Numbered from the stretch's first letter, positions 25,338 to 34,128 are shown. The stretch: 56,956 nucleotides of DNA from Ignatzschineria sp. (GCA_030150405.1 JASLFU010000030.1:1-56956); one strand, 5' to 3'. Notes: a model not told the origin generated them from the letters alone. Translations and numbers: made by a program.

Positions 25338-25946
25338 ATGGATAGGAATCAAGTATTCGCATTAGCGGCAATTTTTCAGAGCGCTTCGTTAGTTCACCGT
25401 CTTGCAGAGAGCGGGACAAGTGATCCAAGAGCGCGCAATCCGTTGATTCACTCTATCTTTCAAACAGCGCCCGAAAATCTTGCAGATGTCTACGATGGAG
25501 AGCAAAATCTTGCCCCCGGGCTTACTCTCTTAGCTAAGGGTGTACAGGCTGCCCCCCCGCAGGTGCGCCTCTATTTTGCGGGAATTATTGCCCTTGAGCG
25601 AAGCCTAAGCCGTAGCCCCGAAACTTTAACTCATCTTGCTGCAGGCATTGAAAATAGCGCAACGCGCCTCGATCACTTTGAGCTTGATCATGAGAATATT
25701 TTGGCAAGCCTTGCTGATCTCTATACGCAAACCTTGAGTCTTTTAACACCTAGAATTATGATCCGGGGGGATCAAAATCTTTTAAGCCAAGATCGCATAG
25801 TCAATGAGGTTCGCACCCTTTTGCTAGCGGGTGTGCGAGCGGCGATGCTTTGGCGTCAATATGGGGGAAATCGCTGGCGTCTACTCTTTGGCGGAGCAAA
25901 AATTCGTACAACTGCACAATCTCTACTTTTAGAATTAGAGGCTTAA
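25338..25946 (+). CDS. hflD: High-frequency-lysogenization protein HflD homologue
   Basis: Peripheral inner-membrane protein that in E. coli antagonises phage lambda CII; its cellular role is unclear. The N-terminus MDRNQVFALAAIFQSASLVH, the KGVQAAPPQVRLYFAGIIALE region and the C-terminal LLLAGVRAAMLWRQYGGNRW block are family hallmarks. I use the ATG at 25338 (AGG 8 bases upstream) rather than the GTG one codon earlier; 202 residues. In many gammaproteobacteria hflD lies between mnmA and purB; neither is present here. Confidence 0.92.
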   Translation: MDRNQVFALAAIFQSASLVHRLAESGTSDPRARNPLIHSIFQTAPENLADVYDGEQNLAPGLTLLAKGVQAAPPQVRLYFAGIIALERSLSRSPETLTHLAAGIENSATRLDHFELDHENILASLADLYTQTLSLLTPRIMIRGDQNLLSQDRIVNEVRTLLLAGVRAAMLWRQYGGNRWRLLFGGAKIRTTAQSLLLELEA

Positions 25947-25965
25947 AAATCTTCTGTGGTTAATT

Positions 25966-26928
25966 TTAAGCTAAAACCCGCTTACCTTCGCCTTCGGGAA
26001 TCTCTACGATATAAGTGGGCACACAGATGCCGGCAACTCCTTTACGTAGAGCCTTAATCAACGCTCTTCCCCGCTCTTTCTCTACTGTAAAATGGCTTGT
26101 GCCCCGTGCTAAATCCATCTGATGGAGATAGTAAGGCTTAATACCATGCTCTATAAAGGCATACATCAATTCAGAAAGCGCCTCATAGCTGTCATTCACT
26201 CCCTTAAGCAATACCGACTGAGAGAGAAGAAGTGCTCCCTTACGCCGTAATTTCAATAATACCTCCCGAGCTGCGGGAGTAAACTCCTGGGCATGATTCG
26301 CATGAATGACTACGGAGATCGCTAAACCTGCATCGATGGTCTTCTCAATAAGCTCAAGATGCGCTAAAGAGATACGCTCTGGAGAAACGACGGGAATACG
26401 GGTATGAATTCGGAGGTGACGGATATGGGGAATCTTCACAAGTGCGTTAAAGACTCGCTCAAGACGGCGGGCTGAAAGAATGAGAGGATCTCCCCCAGTC
26501 AGAATAATCTCCCATAAGGAGGGTGTCTGCTCAATATAGTTTAATGCATTTATAAGCTCCTCTTCAGAGAGCGTCTCCCCCTTGTGGCCGATCATCTCTT
26601 TGCGGAAACAGAAGCGGCAGTAGACCTCACAAAGTTGAGTTAACTTTAAGAGTGCACGATCCTCGTAACGATGAACAATCCCTTCAACAGGCGTAAATCT
26701 ACGGTCACCGATGGGATCATAGAGCTCTTCAGGCAAGATATTAAGCTCTTCTGTAGAGGGGATAAATTGCCGGTAGATAGGATCATCAGGACTATTATCT
26801 GCAATTTGCCCCTGCATGGTAGGGCTCACTTTAATCTGAAACTCTTGGGAAACCTGCTCAAGCTCGGGGCTTGGTGATAACTCTTTGTGCTGATAAAGAT
26901 CTTCAAGGGTCGTCCAATGCTTTGTCAT
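25966..26928 (-). CDS. epmB: Lysine 2,3-aminomutase-family radical SAM protein (EpmB-like)
   Basis: PLP- and iron-sulfur-dependent radical SAM aminomutase. The cluster motif is CEVYCRFCF (CxxxCxxC, about residues 97-104), followed by ILTGGDPLI, HTRIPVVSPERI and LSQSVLLKGVND; IKPYYLHQMDLARGTSHF holds the PLP-lysine neighbourhood family block. The probable role is making beta-lysine for elongation factor P with EpmA. Wording such as VYCRFCFRKEMIG and the ending CVPTYIVEIPEGEGK resembles the alphaproteobacterial-style KamA-like proteins more than E. coli EpmB, so a free-lysine mutase remains possible. efp and epmA are not in the window. Divergent from miaA. Confidence 0.85.
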   Translation of the reverse strand: MTKHWTTLEDLYQHKELSPSPELEQVSQEFQIKVSPTMQGQIADNSPDDPIYRQFIPSTEELNILPEELYDPIGDRRFTPVEGIVHRYEDRALLKLTQLCEVYCRFCFRKEMIGHKGETLSEEELINALNYIEQTPSLWEIILTGGDPLILSARRLERVFNALVKIPHIRHLRIHTRIPVVSPERISLAHLELIEKTIDAGLAISVVIHANHAQEFTPAAREVLLKLRRKGALLLSQSVLLKGVNDSYEALSELMYAFIEHGIKPYYLHQMDLARGTSHFTVEKERGRALIKALRKGVAGICVPTYIVEIPEGEGKRVLA

Positions 26929-27002
26929 TACGGTATACTAGCCTTTTGATGTTTTACGATATGGCGCGCGATATTTCGCAAGATAATCATAAGGGATTTT
27001 AC

Positions 27003-27941
27003 ATGAATAAGAGAGTAATTTGTTTAATGGGGCCCACCGCAACAGGAAAAACAGAAACCGCAATGCGCCTAGCGGATCAGCTCCCGATTGAGATTATCTC
27101 TGTGGACTCAGCCATGATCTATAAAGGGATGGATATCGGCACCGCAAAGCCAGAAGCGGATGTTTTAGCGCAATATCCGCATAAAATGATCGATATTTGC
27201 GAACCTACAGAGCGCTACTCTGCCGCAAATTTTCGTATCGATGCAACAAACGCTATTGAAGAGAGCTTTGCTAACGGAAAAATCCCACTTCTTGCCGGAG
27301 GGACTTTTCTCTATTTTCGCACGCTACTTGAAGGAATCTCCCCCATCCCGAAAGTCTCTCCCGAAATTTTAGCGAATTTAAATCAACAGGCTGAAGAGGA
27401 AGGACTCGAAACACTTCATCAACAGCTTACGGAGGTCGATCCTGAAAGCGGGGCACGGATTAATCCTAATGATACACAGCGCATTCTCCGAGCGCTGAGC
27501 GTCTACTTAGAGACAGGGAAACCCCTCACCTATTATTGGCAGCTCCCTAAACGGGAAGGTCTCCCTTACCCCTTCATAAAGATTGCACTACAAAATAATG
27601 ATGTTACCGGCCGTAATCGCAAAATCGCCGAGCGCTATCATCAAATGATCGAGCGGGGTTTAGTGGACGAGATACGCTCTCTACGCCAGGAATATCCCGC
27701 ACTCGACCTCGACTATCCCTCTATGCGAGCTGTGGGTTATCGGCAAATTTGGGAGTTTCTTGAAGGAGAGCACACCCTCGATGAAGCAATTGAGCTCGCC
27801 ATTATTGCTACTCGGCAATATGCCAAACGGCAACGAACTTGGCTACGTAGAGAACAAGAGCTTCATGTTTTTGATGTTAATAAACCGGAAACAACTGCAT
27901 CGATCCTCCAGCGGGTGCGTTCTTTTTTAGAAGAGAGTTAA
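27003..27941 (+). CDS. miaA: tRNA dimethylallyltransferase
   Basis: Transfers dimethylallyl to N6 of A37 in tRNAs reading U-starting codons, such as the tRNA-Leu(UAA) in this window. The P-loop GPTATGKT is at residues 10-17, and SVDSAMIYKGMDIGTAKP and LAGGTFLYFRTLLEG are the substrate-binding blocks. The ATG at 27003 (312 residues, AAGGG upstream) is preferred over a frame that stays open 44 codons further, because family members begin just before the P-loop. hfq does not follow, unlike in E. coli; a TAXI-like gene is convergent downstream. Confidence 0.95.
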   Translation: MNKRVICLMGPTATGKTETAMRLADQLPIEIISVDSAMIYKGMDIGTAKPEADVLAQYPHKMIDICEPTERYSAANFRIDATNAIEESFANGKIPLLAGGTFLYFRTLLEGISPIPKVSPEILANLNQQAEEEGLETLHQQLTEVDPESGARINPNDTQRILRALSVYLETGKPLTYYWQLPKREGLPYPFIKIALQNNDVTGRNRKIAERYHQMIERGLVDEIRSLRQEYPALDLDYPSMRAVGYRQIWEFLEGEHTLDEAIELAIIATRQYAKRQRTWLRREQELHVFDVNKPETTASILQRVRSFLEES

Positions 27942-27956
27942 AGCACCTCTTCCGAG

Positions 27957-29279
27957 TTACTCAGAGAGTACAGCCGGCGTTGAAGTTGCCCTCTCTTCCG
28001 GCAGAAGTGAGGGCAACTTTTCTAGCACCTTAACGCCCCGAACTTCCTTTTGTGGAATCTCTTTGCCCTCCAGAATTTCCAGCTCTTTTTGAATCTGCTG
28101 ATCTAAATCTGACGCTTTTTCTTCAGGCACCTCAATCTCTTCTTTCAGGAGATCACGACGAATCATCAACTCCCCTAAAGGATGGAGCTTCGTCTGCAAG
28201 TTTTCATAATTGCGCAAAATATTTTCCGCAGTAATGGCTGTCGCCGATTCGTGCATCACTTCATTCATCAAACTCCCTAAAACCTCCTCAATCCGCTTCG
28301 CCGATAGATCTTTATTAACCGCCAAAAGATAGCGGGCACTTAAGGTCTCTATATCCTCAGCTAAACGCCAATAATACTCTTTAGCAATCGTCGTGCGATA
28401 GAGATAACGGTTGCGCTGGAAGAAATCTTTCGGCAAAGAGCGAGCAATAGAGACAGGCTTTCCATCACATAGAGTATTGAGCTTGCGAATTAAACTATCG
28501 GGGTGTGTTCCTGTCACAAAAGCGACATTAATATCAAACTGGCAGAAGGCTTCCATCATCTCCGCCTCTTTATAACGGCCGATCACGAGCTCCTCTTTCT
28601 TTAAGTTTACGGCCGATAAGACATTTCGAGCCACCTCTAACTGAAAGTCTTGATTAAGCACCCCAAAGATATTATCCCGATCAAATACCTCATTAGCCGC
28701 CCCAGAGCGGGTAATCGCTGTAAATGCTTTTTGATAAAGGGGTAAGAGAAGCTGATATTCCCCCTTGAGTACCTCATTAAAATATTGTTCAGAGGTGATA
28801 ATAAAATCAAACTCCCACAACTCGGGGTTATTTTGCTGTAACGCCAGACGTTTCAATCCCTCTAAACCCTCTACCTCTTCTACTATCGGTTCAGATATCT
28901 CTGCACTTTGTAAATCTGTAGAAGATTCCACCTCCCCCGAGGAGACCCCTGGTGTCTGATCCTCGCCCTCTTTTCTCGCTTTACGCCTCGCTGCTCGAGC
29001 CTTTTTGCCTTTTTTAAATTCCTCCGTAAAACGCTCTTGTTCCACAAAGCCTTCACTACAACTATAAAGAGGATGGATCACCTCATAACTCAAACAGAGT
29101 AGATCGCTAATCGCACGATCAAGCTCCGATGTCGAAAGCCGTAAAATAGAGATCTCACGCTCTCGCTCAGCCCCATAAAGGGCGAACGGAAAAAGCAAAG
29201 ATGTGATAAAAGTGATCAGCAGAGAGAATTTTGCCCCGCTTCTGCTGATTGTAGGGAGTTGAATGAATCGTTGTTTCAT
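27957..29279 (-). CDS. TAXI-like periplasmic binding protein, orphan
   Basis: Likely an exported protein with a degenerate TAXI (TRAP-associated extracytoplasmic immunogenic) domain. The start MKQRFIQLP is followed by a hydrophobic signal segment (about residues 17-36, ending LYGA), and AAGGC lies upstream. The C-terminal half shows the family layout: the YQKAFTAITRSG strand, then FDINVAFVTGTHPDSLIRKL, then YLYRTTIAKEYYWRLAEDIE and LSARYLLAVNKDLSAKRIEE. Residues about 80-130 are an unusual basic, then acidic, low-complexity insertion (KKGKKARAARRKARKEG). The closing 60 residues are acidic and proline-rich. No TRAP permease gene is nearby, so a transport role is unproven. The ligand is unknown. 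The 440-residue size exceeds the usual 320. Confidence 0.55.
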   Translation of the reverse strand: MKQRFIQLPTISRSGAKFSLLITFITSLLFPFALYGAEREREISILRLSTSELDRAISDLLCLSYEVIHPLYSCSEGFVEQERFTEEFKKGKKARAARRKARKEGEDQTPGVSSGEVESSTDLQSAEISEPIVEEVEGLEGLKRLALQQNNPELWEFDFIITSEQYFNEVLKGEYQLLLPLYQKAFTAITRSGAANEVFDRDNIFGVLNQDFQLEVARNVLSAVNLKKEELVIGRYKEAEMMEAFCQFDINVAFVTGTHPDSLIRKLNTLCDGKPVSIARSLPKDFFQRNRYLYRTTIAKEYYWRLAEDIETLSARYLLAVNKDLSAKRIEEVLGSLMNEVMHESATAITAENILRNYENLQTKLHPLGELMIRRDLLKEEIEVPEEKASDLDQQIQKELEILEGKEIPQKEVRGVKVLEKLPSLLPEERATSTPAVLSE

Positions 29280-29332
29280 CTTGCCTTGAGAAATATTTAA
29301 AGAAGCCCCTATCATAAGAGATTTATAGGAAC

Positions 29333-29366
29333 AAAAAAACCCAAATCACCGAAATGATTTGGGTTT
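29333..29366 (-). terminator. Intrinsic terminator of tRNA-Asn
   Basis: On the minus strand AAACCCAAATCA-type arms form a perfect 12-pair stem with a six-base loop, followed by a run of T (29333-29339 read on the complement). It lies 5 bases after the tRNA. Confidence 0.93.
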
Positions 29367-29370
29367 GATC

Positions 29371-29447
29371 TGGCTCCTCGACCTGGGCTCGAACCAGGGA
29401 CCCCATGATTAACAGTCATGTGCTACTACCAACTGAGCTATCGAGGA
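29371..29447 (-). tRNA. tRNA-Asn (GUU anticodon)
   Basis: 77 bases with encoded CCA. Acceptor TCCTCGA pairs with TCGAGGA, the anticodon arm ATGACTGTTAATCAT carries anticodon GTT, and the T-arm is CCTGGTTCGAGCCCAGG. It reads asparagine AAC/AAU codons. Confidence 0.97.
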
Positions 29448-29513
29448 ATTAAGGATTGCTATTATGCCAAATTTTCTGTGTCTGTCAAATCAAGTTCATC
29501 TTTTGCACTCAAT

Positions 29514-30344
29514 TTATGCATCCTGAAAGGTAAGCTCCACATAGTTAATATAATTTCCACTATAAGGGAGCACTTTAAAGAGCATCTCATCTAGCTCAAT
29601 AACATCATTTTCAGAAGGAAGGCTGCCGGCAGTTTTCATCAATAAACCGCTTAAGGTCTCCACATCTTCCTCTTCAACATTAACTTTAAAGTAAGCGTTA
29701 AAATCCTCAAGCGGAATAAGCGCGTTAACGATGTAACGATCCCCCATGGCTTTAATAAGAGGCTCTTCTTTTCGCTCGACATCGTGCTCATCATCGATAC
29801 TGCCCACAATCTGCTCTAATAGATCCTCGATGGTGATCAAGCCTGAAACAGAACCATACTCATCAACCACCAAGGCCATATGCGTTCGCTTTGTTCGAAA
29901 CTCATTAATCAAAGCGGTGACAAATTTCCCCTCCGGCACATAATCTACCGGGCGAATAAGGGGGGCGATATCGATTGAACTCTCACCCACATGGGGAAGC
30001 AGATCTTTTGAAAGGAGAAGGCCAATAATCTCCTCATGGTTATCCGATAAGACTGGAAAACGGGAGTGCCCTGAGGCGATGATCTTCTCTAGGCTCTCCT
30101 CAAAAGGGTCATCAATGGAGATCATCACCATCTTAGCCCGGGGGATCATAATATCCCGCACTAATTGGTTAGACCCAGCAATAATGGAACGGATCATCTG
30201 AGCGGAATCATCACTAATTAAACCTAATTCTTGAGCCCGCTCTGTATCCTCAATAAGGCTCTCAAGCGTGACCTCTTTACTCTTATCGAATCCTAGCCTC
30301 TGCAGCCAAGATTCGCTCTTCCTACTACCATTATCGTCAGCCAT
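29514..30344 (-). CDS. corC: Magnesium/cobalt transport-associated CBS protein CorC
   Basis: Soluble CBS-domain protein of the CorC/YbeX type, implicated in Mg2+/Co2+ efflux and ribosome maturation in E. coli. Two CBS domains lie at about residues 65-190 (VRDIMIPRAKMVMISIDDP and LINEFRTKRTHMALVVDEYG are the cores), followed by a CorC_HlyC domain (about 200-276) with LIPLEDFNAYF and LSGLLMKTAG. There is no DUF21 membrane domain. Unlike in E. coli, lnt and ybeY are not beside it. Divergent from mrcB. Confidence 0.93.
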   Translation of the reverse strand: MADDNGSRKSESWLQRLGFDKSKEVTLESLIEDTERAQELGLISDDSAQMIRSIIAGSNQLVRDIMIPRAKMVMISIDDPFEESLEKIIASGHSRFPVLSDNHEEIIGLLLSKDLLPHVGESSIDIAPLIRPVDYVPEGKFVTALINEFRTKRTHMALVVDEYGSVSGLITIEDLLEQIVGSIDDEHDVERKEEPLIKAMGDRYIVNALIPLEDFNAYFKVNVEEEDVETLSGLLMKTAGSLPSENDVIELDEMLFKVLPYSGNYINYVELTFQDA

Positions 30345-30450
30345 CGTCTCTTTCTATCCTTTACTATTTGTAAACAATGAATGCTTAGTTGCCCTTAATT
30401 ATAGCGAATATTTGCCCTTGCGTACTAGCACTAATATGCTGAAACATTAT

Positions 30451-30479
30451 TTCTCATTAGTAGCACAATCTTATATAAT
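30451..30479 (+). promoter_or_regulatory. Probable mrcB promoter
   Basis: TTCTCA (30451-30456), 17 bases, TATAAT (30474-30479). The -10 is a full consensus match and the -35 matches 4 of 6. It would give a leader of about 85 bases before mrcB. Confidence 0.5.
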
Positions 30480-30570
30480 ACAAAACCTATTTAATATGCC
30501 GATTCAGGGGCAACCATCGCCTCTTGAGTCTTAAAAATGAATCCCTATTTCTTTCCCCAAGTAGTTTTAT

Positions 30571-32916
30571 ATGACATCTCAGCGTAAACGCCTCTCTTTA
30601 GGAGAGAAAATTAATCGTGCAGTCTCTTACCTCACCCGGCTTTTAATCTCGGTGATTTTAATAATAGGCCTGCTTACCCTACCCATCTTCGGCTACTTCT
30701 TAATTAAAGCCGACAACGAGGTGACCCCTGAGTTTACCAATCGTAAATGGGCGCTTCCTGCTCGCGTCTATGCGCGCCCCTTAGAATTATTTGTGGGGAA
30801 TCCTGTCAAACCGAAAGAGATGATCCAAGAGCTTGAGATGATCCTCTATCGCCCCTCTACATCGCTCAATCAGCCCGGAACTTATAAAGAGGAAGGGAAT
30901 GTTATTCATGTTCATACCCGCCCCTTTACCTATAGTGATGGCTTTGAAGAGTCACAAACGCTGAGCATACATTTTAAAAACAATAAAATTAGCGCCATTA
31001 AGCGACGCAACAGTGGGGAAGATGTTGCGCTTGCCCGTATTGAGCCGCTATTAATTGCCTCCATCTATCCTACACACAACGAGGATAGAATTTTGCTTAA
31101 GCGGGAAGAGATCCCGCCACTGCTAGTTGACGCCCTATTAGCGATGGAAGATCGCGCCTTCTATCAACATATGGGAATCAACCCCAAAGGGATCGTCCGC
31201 GCACTTATTGCCAACTTTAAAGCTGGGCGCAACGTGCAAGGGGGATCGACCTTAACCCAGCAACTTATCAAAAACTACTTCTTAACCAGCGAAAAGACCC
31301 TACAGCGCAAAATTCAAGAGATGTTTTATGCGATTGTGATCGATTGGCGCTTTAGTAAAGATGAGATCTTAGAAGCTTATGCCAATGAGATCTATCTCTC
31401 CCAAGATGGAGATCGTGCGATCCATGGCTTTGGTCTAGCTAGCCGTTTCTTCTTTGGTAAACCTGTAGGAGAGCTCTCTATCAATGAGATTGCAACCCTC
31501 GTTGCCACTATTCCGAGTCCCTCAATCTACAATCCTCGCCGAAACCCTGAAACTGCGCTAAAGCGCCGTAATCTCATCTTAGATGTTTTGGTAGAACAAA
31601 ATTTAATTGCTGCCGATGAAGCGGAGATCGCAAAAGCAGAGCCTCTGAATATTCTCCAAAATCCACCGCGCGCGAATACCAAGTACCCCGCATTTGTGGA
31701 GCTTGTGCACAAACAACTAAAAGATCACTACACCACAGAAGACCTTACCTCGGGAGGATTACGGATCTTTACTACGCTCGACCCAATCACTCAATATCAT
31801 GCAGAACGAGCAGTGGTAAACACCCTTACAAGCATTGAGAAAAACCGGGGATTAAGCTCAGGCATTCTTCAGGGCGCTCTAGTCATTACTAAAAACCAAA
31901 CCGGTGAAGTTGCCGCTATTGTGGGGGATCGAAACATTCGCCAAGCGGGCTTTAACCGCGCGCTTAACACCAATCGCCCCATTGGCTCATTAGTTAAACC
32001 CTTTGTTTACCTAAGAGCTCTTGAGGAGCCGGCACGCTTCTCTCTCGCCACTCTTTTAGATGATGAGACACCGCTCAATATGGTCATTGGGGGCAAAAAA
32101 TGGTCGCCAAATAACTATGACCGCCGCCTCCATGGTTGGGTGCCACTGATTACCTCTCTAGCAAAATCATACAATATCCCCACCATTCGCCTCGGAATGG
32201 ATGTTGGACTACGGGAAGTGATCGATACTCTCTACCGCTTAGGAGTGAATCCTATTAAATATGATATCCCCGCTGTGCCTGCCTCTTTGCTAGGTTCTGT
32301 GGATCTTCCACCCCTTGAAGTGGCGCAAATCTACTCAACCATCGCAAACTCAGGCTACTACGCCCCCTTAAGAGCGATCCGCGAGGTTACAGATATTAAT
32401 AGCAACCGTATCGATAGAGATGAGATCAATCCCACACAAGCGATCTACCCCGCCCCTACCTATCTCATTACCCGAGCAATGGTGGAAGTTGCTGAAGCAG
32501 GAACGGCCCGTACTGCAAAGAATCGCTTAGGGGTAAGGATTGCCGCAAAAACAGGAACCACCAATGATTATCGAGATAGTTGGTTTGCCGGATTTACAGG
32601 AAACTACACAGCAGTTGCGTGGGTTGGAAGAGATGACAACCGAACTATTCGCCGCTTGACCGGTTCTGCCGGCGCACTCCCTATTTGGACAGCCGCGCTA
32701 CAAAACCTTCACCTTGAAGATGTAGTGCTCACAAAGCCGAATGATATTGTAGAACGCAAGGTGGATTTATCCACAGGGCTTCTGCCTCCATCGCCTCCTT
32801 GCCCAAACACTGTGGTGCGTGAACTCCCCTTTATTAAAGGATATGAGCCGATCTACCACAGCGAGTGCTACTATGCGCCTGAAGTGCCAGATGCCGGGGG
32901 CTTTATCTTCGATTAA
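30571..32916 (+). CDS. mrcB: Bifunctional class A penicillin-binding protein PBP1B
   Basis: Polymerises and cross-links peptidoglycan at the outer face of the inner membrane. A short cytoplasmic N-terminus and one membrane helix (about residues 18-46) precede a UB2H-type region (about 65-150), a glycosyltransferase 51 domain (EDRAFYQHMGI, then GGSTLTQQLIKNYFL) and a transpeptidase domain. Active-site Ser473 is in GSLVK, the second motif is SYN, and the third is KTG at 660-662. The 781 residues fit PBP1B rather than PBP1A. A TPR lipoprotein gene follows after about 290 bases and may encode its outer-membrane activator. Confidence 0.95.
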   Translation: MTSQRKRLSLGEKINRAVSYLTRLLISVILIIGLLTLPIFGYFLIKADNEVTPEFTNRKWALPARVYARPLELFVGNPVKPKEMIQELEMILYRPSTSLNQPGTYKEEGNVIHVHTRPFTYSDGFEESQTLSIHFKNNKISAIKRRNSGEDVALARIEPLLIASIYPTHNEDRILLKREEIPPLLVDALLAMEDRAFYQHMGINPKGIVRALIANFKAGRNVQGGSTLTQQLIKNYFLTSEKTLQRKIQEMFYAIVIDWRFSKDEILEAYANEIYLSQDGDRAIHGFGLASRFFFGKPVGELSINEIATLVATIPSPSIYNPRRNPETALKRRNLILDVLVEQNLIAADEAEIAKAEPLNILQNPPRANTKYPAFVELVHKQLKDHYTTEDLTSGGLRIFTTLDPITQYHAERAVVNTLTSIEKNRGLSSGILQGALVITKNQTGEVAAIVGDRNIRQAGFNRALNTNRPIGSLVKPFVYLRALEEPARFSLATLLDDETPLNMVIGGKKWSPNNYDRRLHGWVPLITSLAKSYNIPTIRLGMDVGLREVIDTLYRLGVNPIKYDIPAVPASLLGSVDLPPLEVAQIYSTIANSGYYAPLRAIREVTDINSNRIDRDEINPTQAIYPAPTYLITRAMVEVAEAGTARTAKNRLGVRIAAKTGTTNDYRDSWFAGFTGNYTAVAWVGRDDNRTIRRLTGSAGALPIWTAALQNLHLEDVVLTKPNDIVERKVDLSTGLLPPSPPCPNTVVRELPFIKGYEPIYHSECYYAPEVPDAGGFIFD

Positions 32917-32931
32917 TCGAGTAAAACTTCC

Positions 32932-32996
32932 GATAAGTCTGCTCAATAAAAGGACTTATCAACTGCCCTCTTTCTTATCAGCTATCAGAAAGAGGG
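32932..32996. repeat. Two adjacent inverted repeats after mrcB
   Basis: GATAAGTC/GACTTATC (32932-32939 and 32953-32960) and CCCTCTTTC/GAAAGAGGG (32966-32974 and 32988-32996). Both are perfect (8 and 9 pairs). The second is followed by A-rich rather than T-rich DNA, so it is not a standard terminator on the plus strand. They may stabilise or process the mrcB-lpoP message. Confidence 0.55.
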
Positions 32997-33149
32997 AAAA
33001 TAAAATATCAGCCCAGAATTGAAGGAGACTCTTCGAAACAGGGCATAAAGAGTATAACAGCGGGGGAATGGCAGCTTATAAAATGCCGTTCCCGCCTCTA
33101 AAGTGATCTATATTAGTAGTACAATTTATGGTAAATTATCGGTTGTCAT

Positions 33150-33175
33150 AACTTGCCCTTTTTATGGCAAGTTTT
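33150..33175 (+). terminator. Terminator-like hairpin in the lipoprotein leader
   Basis: AACTTGCC-(eight bases)-GGCAAGTT is a perfect 8-pair stem running into TTTT, about 35 bases before the lipoprotein start. It could end the mrcB transcript or attenuate expression of the downstream lipoprotein. Confidence 0.55.
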
Positions 33176-33208
33176 ATGAACCCGAATTGAGTTTTTAAGG
33201 ATATTTTC

Positions 33209-33889
33209 GTGAATAAAAATACCATTTTACTTATCAGCCTTTTCTTTCTTACAGCATGTGTTACCGAGCATCCTCAAGGCGCAAGAGTTCGCCCTATGCC
33301 TGGTCAACCCACTGAACCTGTATTTAACGAAGGCCCTGCAGCTAAGGTTTACCCTTTAAATGATGCTGCTCCGCAACCCTTACCCCAAAACAATGAGGTA
33401 AGTTTCTTACAAAATCAGCAAAACAATCCGCCGCCAGCGTTTCCTAATACCACAAATAGTGGTGCTATGATCCCGCCTGCGGCAAATAGCGGAACCTCAA
33501 CCCCTCCGCCCGCTGCGATTCCTCCTGCGTATGTACCACCAGCAAATAGTGGCACTACACAGGTTGCATCTAATACAGCACCGCAAACTCCTCCCCCTGC
33601 ACCAACAGGTGGGAATGCGGTAAAAGCACTGCTTGATGATGCTCGAAAAGCCGTACAAGAGAATAACTTAAATAAAGCCGCAGGCTCCCTTGAGCGTGCT
33701 GTTCGTCTTGAGCCAAGAAATGCCAGCATTTGGTATGACTTAGCGCAGATCCGCCTCCATCAGAATAACTATTCTGCAGCGGAACAGATGGCGAATAAAT
33801 CGATCAGCTTTACGCAAAATCAAGATCTCATCAAGCGCAATCGTCAAATTATCGAAGTCGCACAACGCGCTCGTCAGTCGGGTAACTAG
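33209..33889 (+). CDS. TPR lipoprotein, candidate PBP1B activator (LpoP-like)
   Basis: Outer-membrane lipoprotein. The signal peptide ends in the lipobox LTAC with Cys17. A long Pro/Asn/Ala-rich linker (about 25-130) suited to crossing the periplasm follows. The C-terminal 90 residues contain tetratricopeptide helices (LLDDARKAVQENNLNKAAGS, then LEPRNASIWYDLAQIRLHQN). In Pseudomonas the TPR lipoprotein LpoP, encoded beside the PBP1B gene, stimulates PBP1B; this protein has the same architecture and genomic position, downstream of mrcB. The start is a GTG with AAGGA upstream. The link to PBP1B is inferred from context and domain order. CpoB/YbgF is an alternative, but that has a coiled coil and no lipobox. 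Confidence 0.7.
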   Translation: MNKNTILLISLFFLTACVTEHPQGARVRPMPGQPTEPVFNEGPAAKVYPLNDAAPQPLPQNNEVSFLQNQQNNPPPAFPNTTNSGAMIPPAANSGTSTPPPAAIPPAYVPPANSGTTQVASNTAPQTPPPAPTGGNAVKALLDDARKAVQENNLNKAAGSLERAVRLEPRNASIWYDLAQIRLHQNNYSAAEQMANKSISFTQNQDLIKRNRQIIEVAQRARQSGN

Positions 33890-33948
33890 ATTCTGCCTCG
33901 ATAATTTATAGATACGATACATATCATTAAAAAATGGAAGCTAGATCT

Positions 33949-33980
33949 AGCCCACTCGACAAAAGTCAGTTGGGCTATTT
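33949..33980 (+). terminator. Hairpin between the lipoprotein gene and rne
   Basis: AGCCCA-CTC-GAC-AAAA-GTC-AGT-TGGGCT forms a two-part stem followed by ATTT. It could end the lipoprotein transcript, or belong to the rne leader, since RNase E controls its own mRNA through leader hairpins in E. coli. Confidence 0.45.
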
Positions 33981-34128
33981 CTACAGGCCAAAAAATAATA
34001 ACAATTTTATTAGGTCAATAGATCGCAACGCCACTGAACGCTTGAGCTAAAGAGCTTTTAAAGCCTGGTTGATAATCTTTAAGCATTCAGATGATGCTTA
34101 CCCGTCTATTGCGCCTTTTGGAGACAAA

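Noticed and set aside
30268..30534. Open frame in the corC-mrcB gap
   Set aside because: It overlaps the start of corC on the other strand and the mrcB promoter; the translation looks random.
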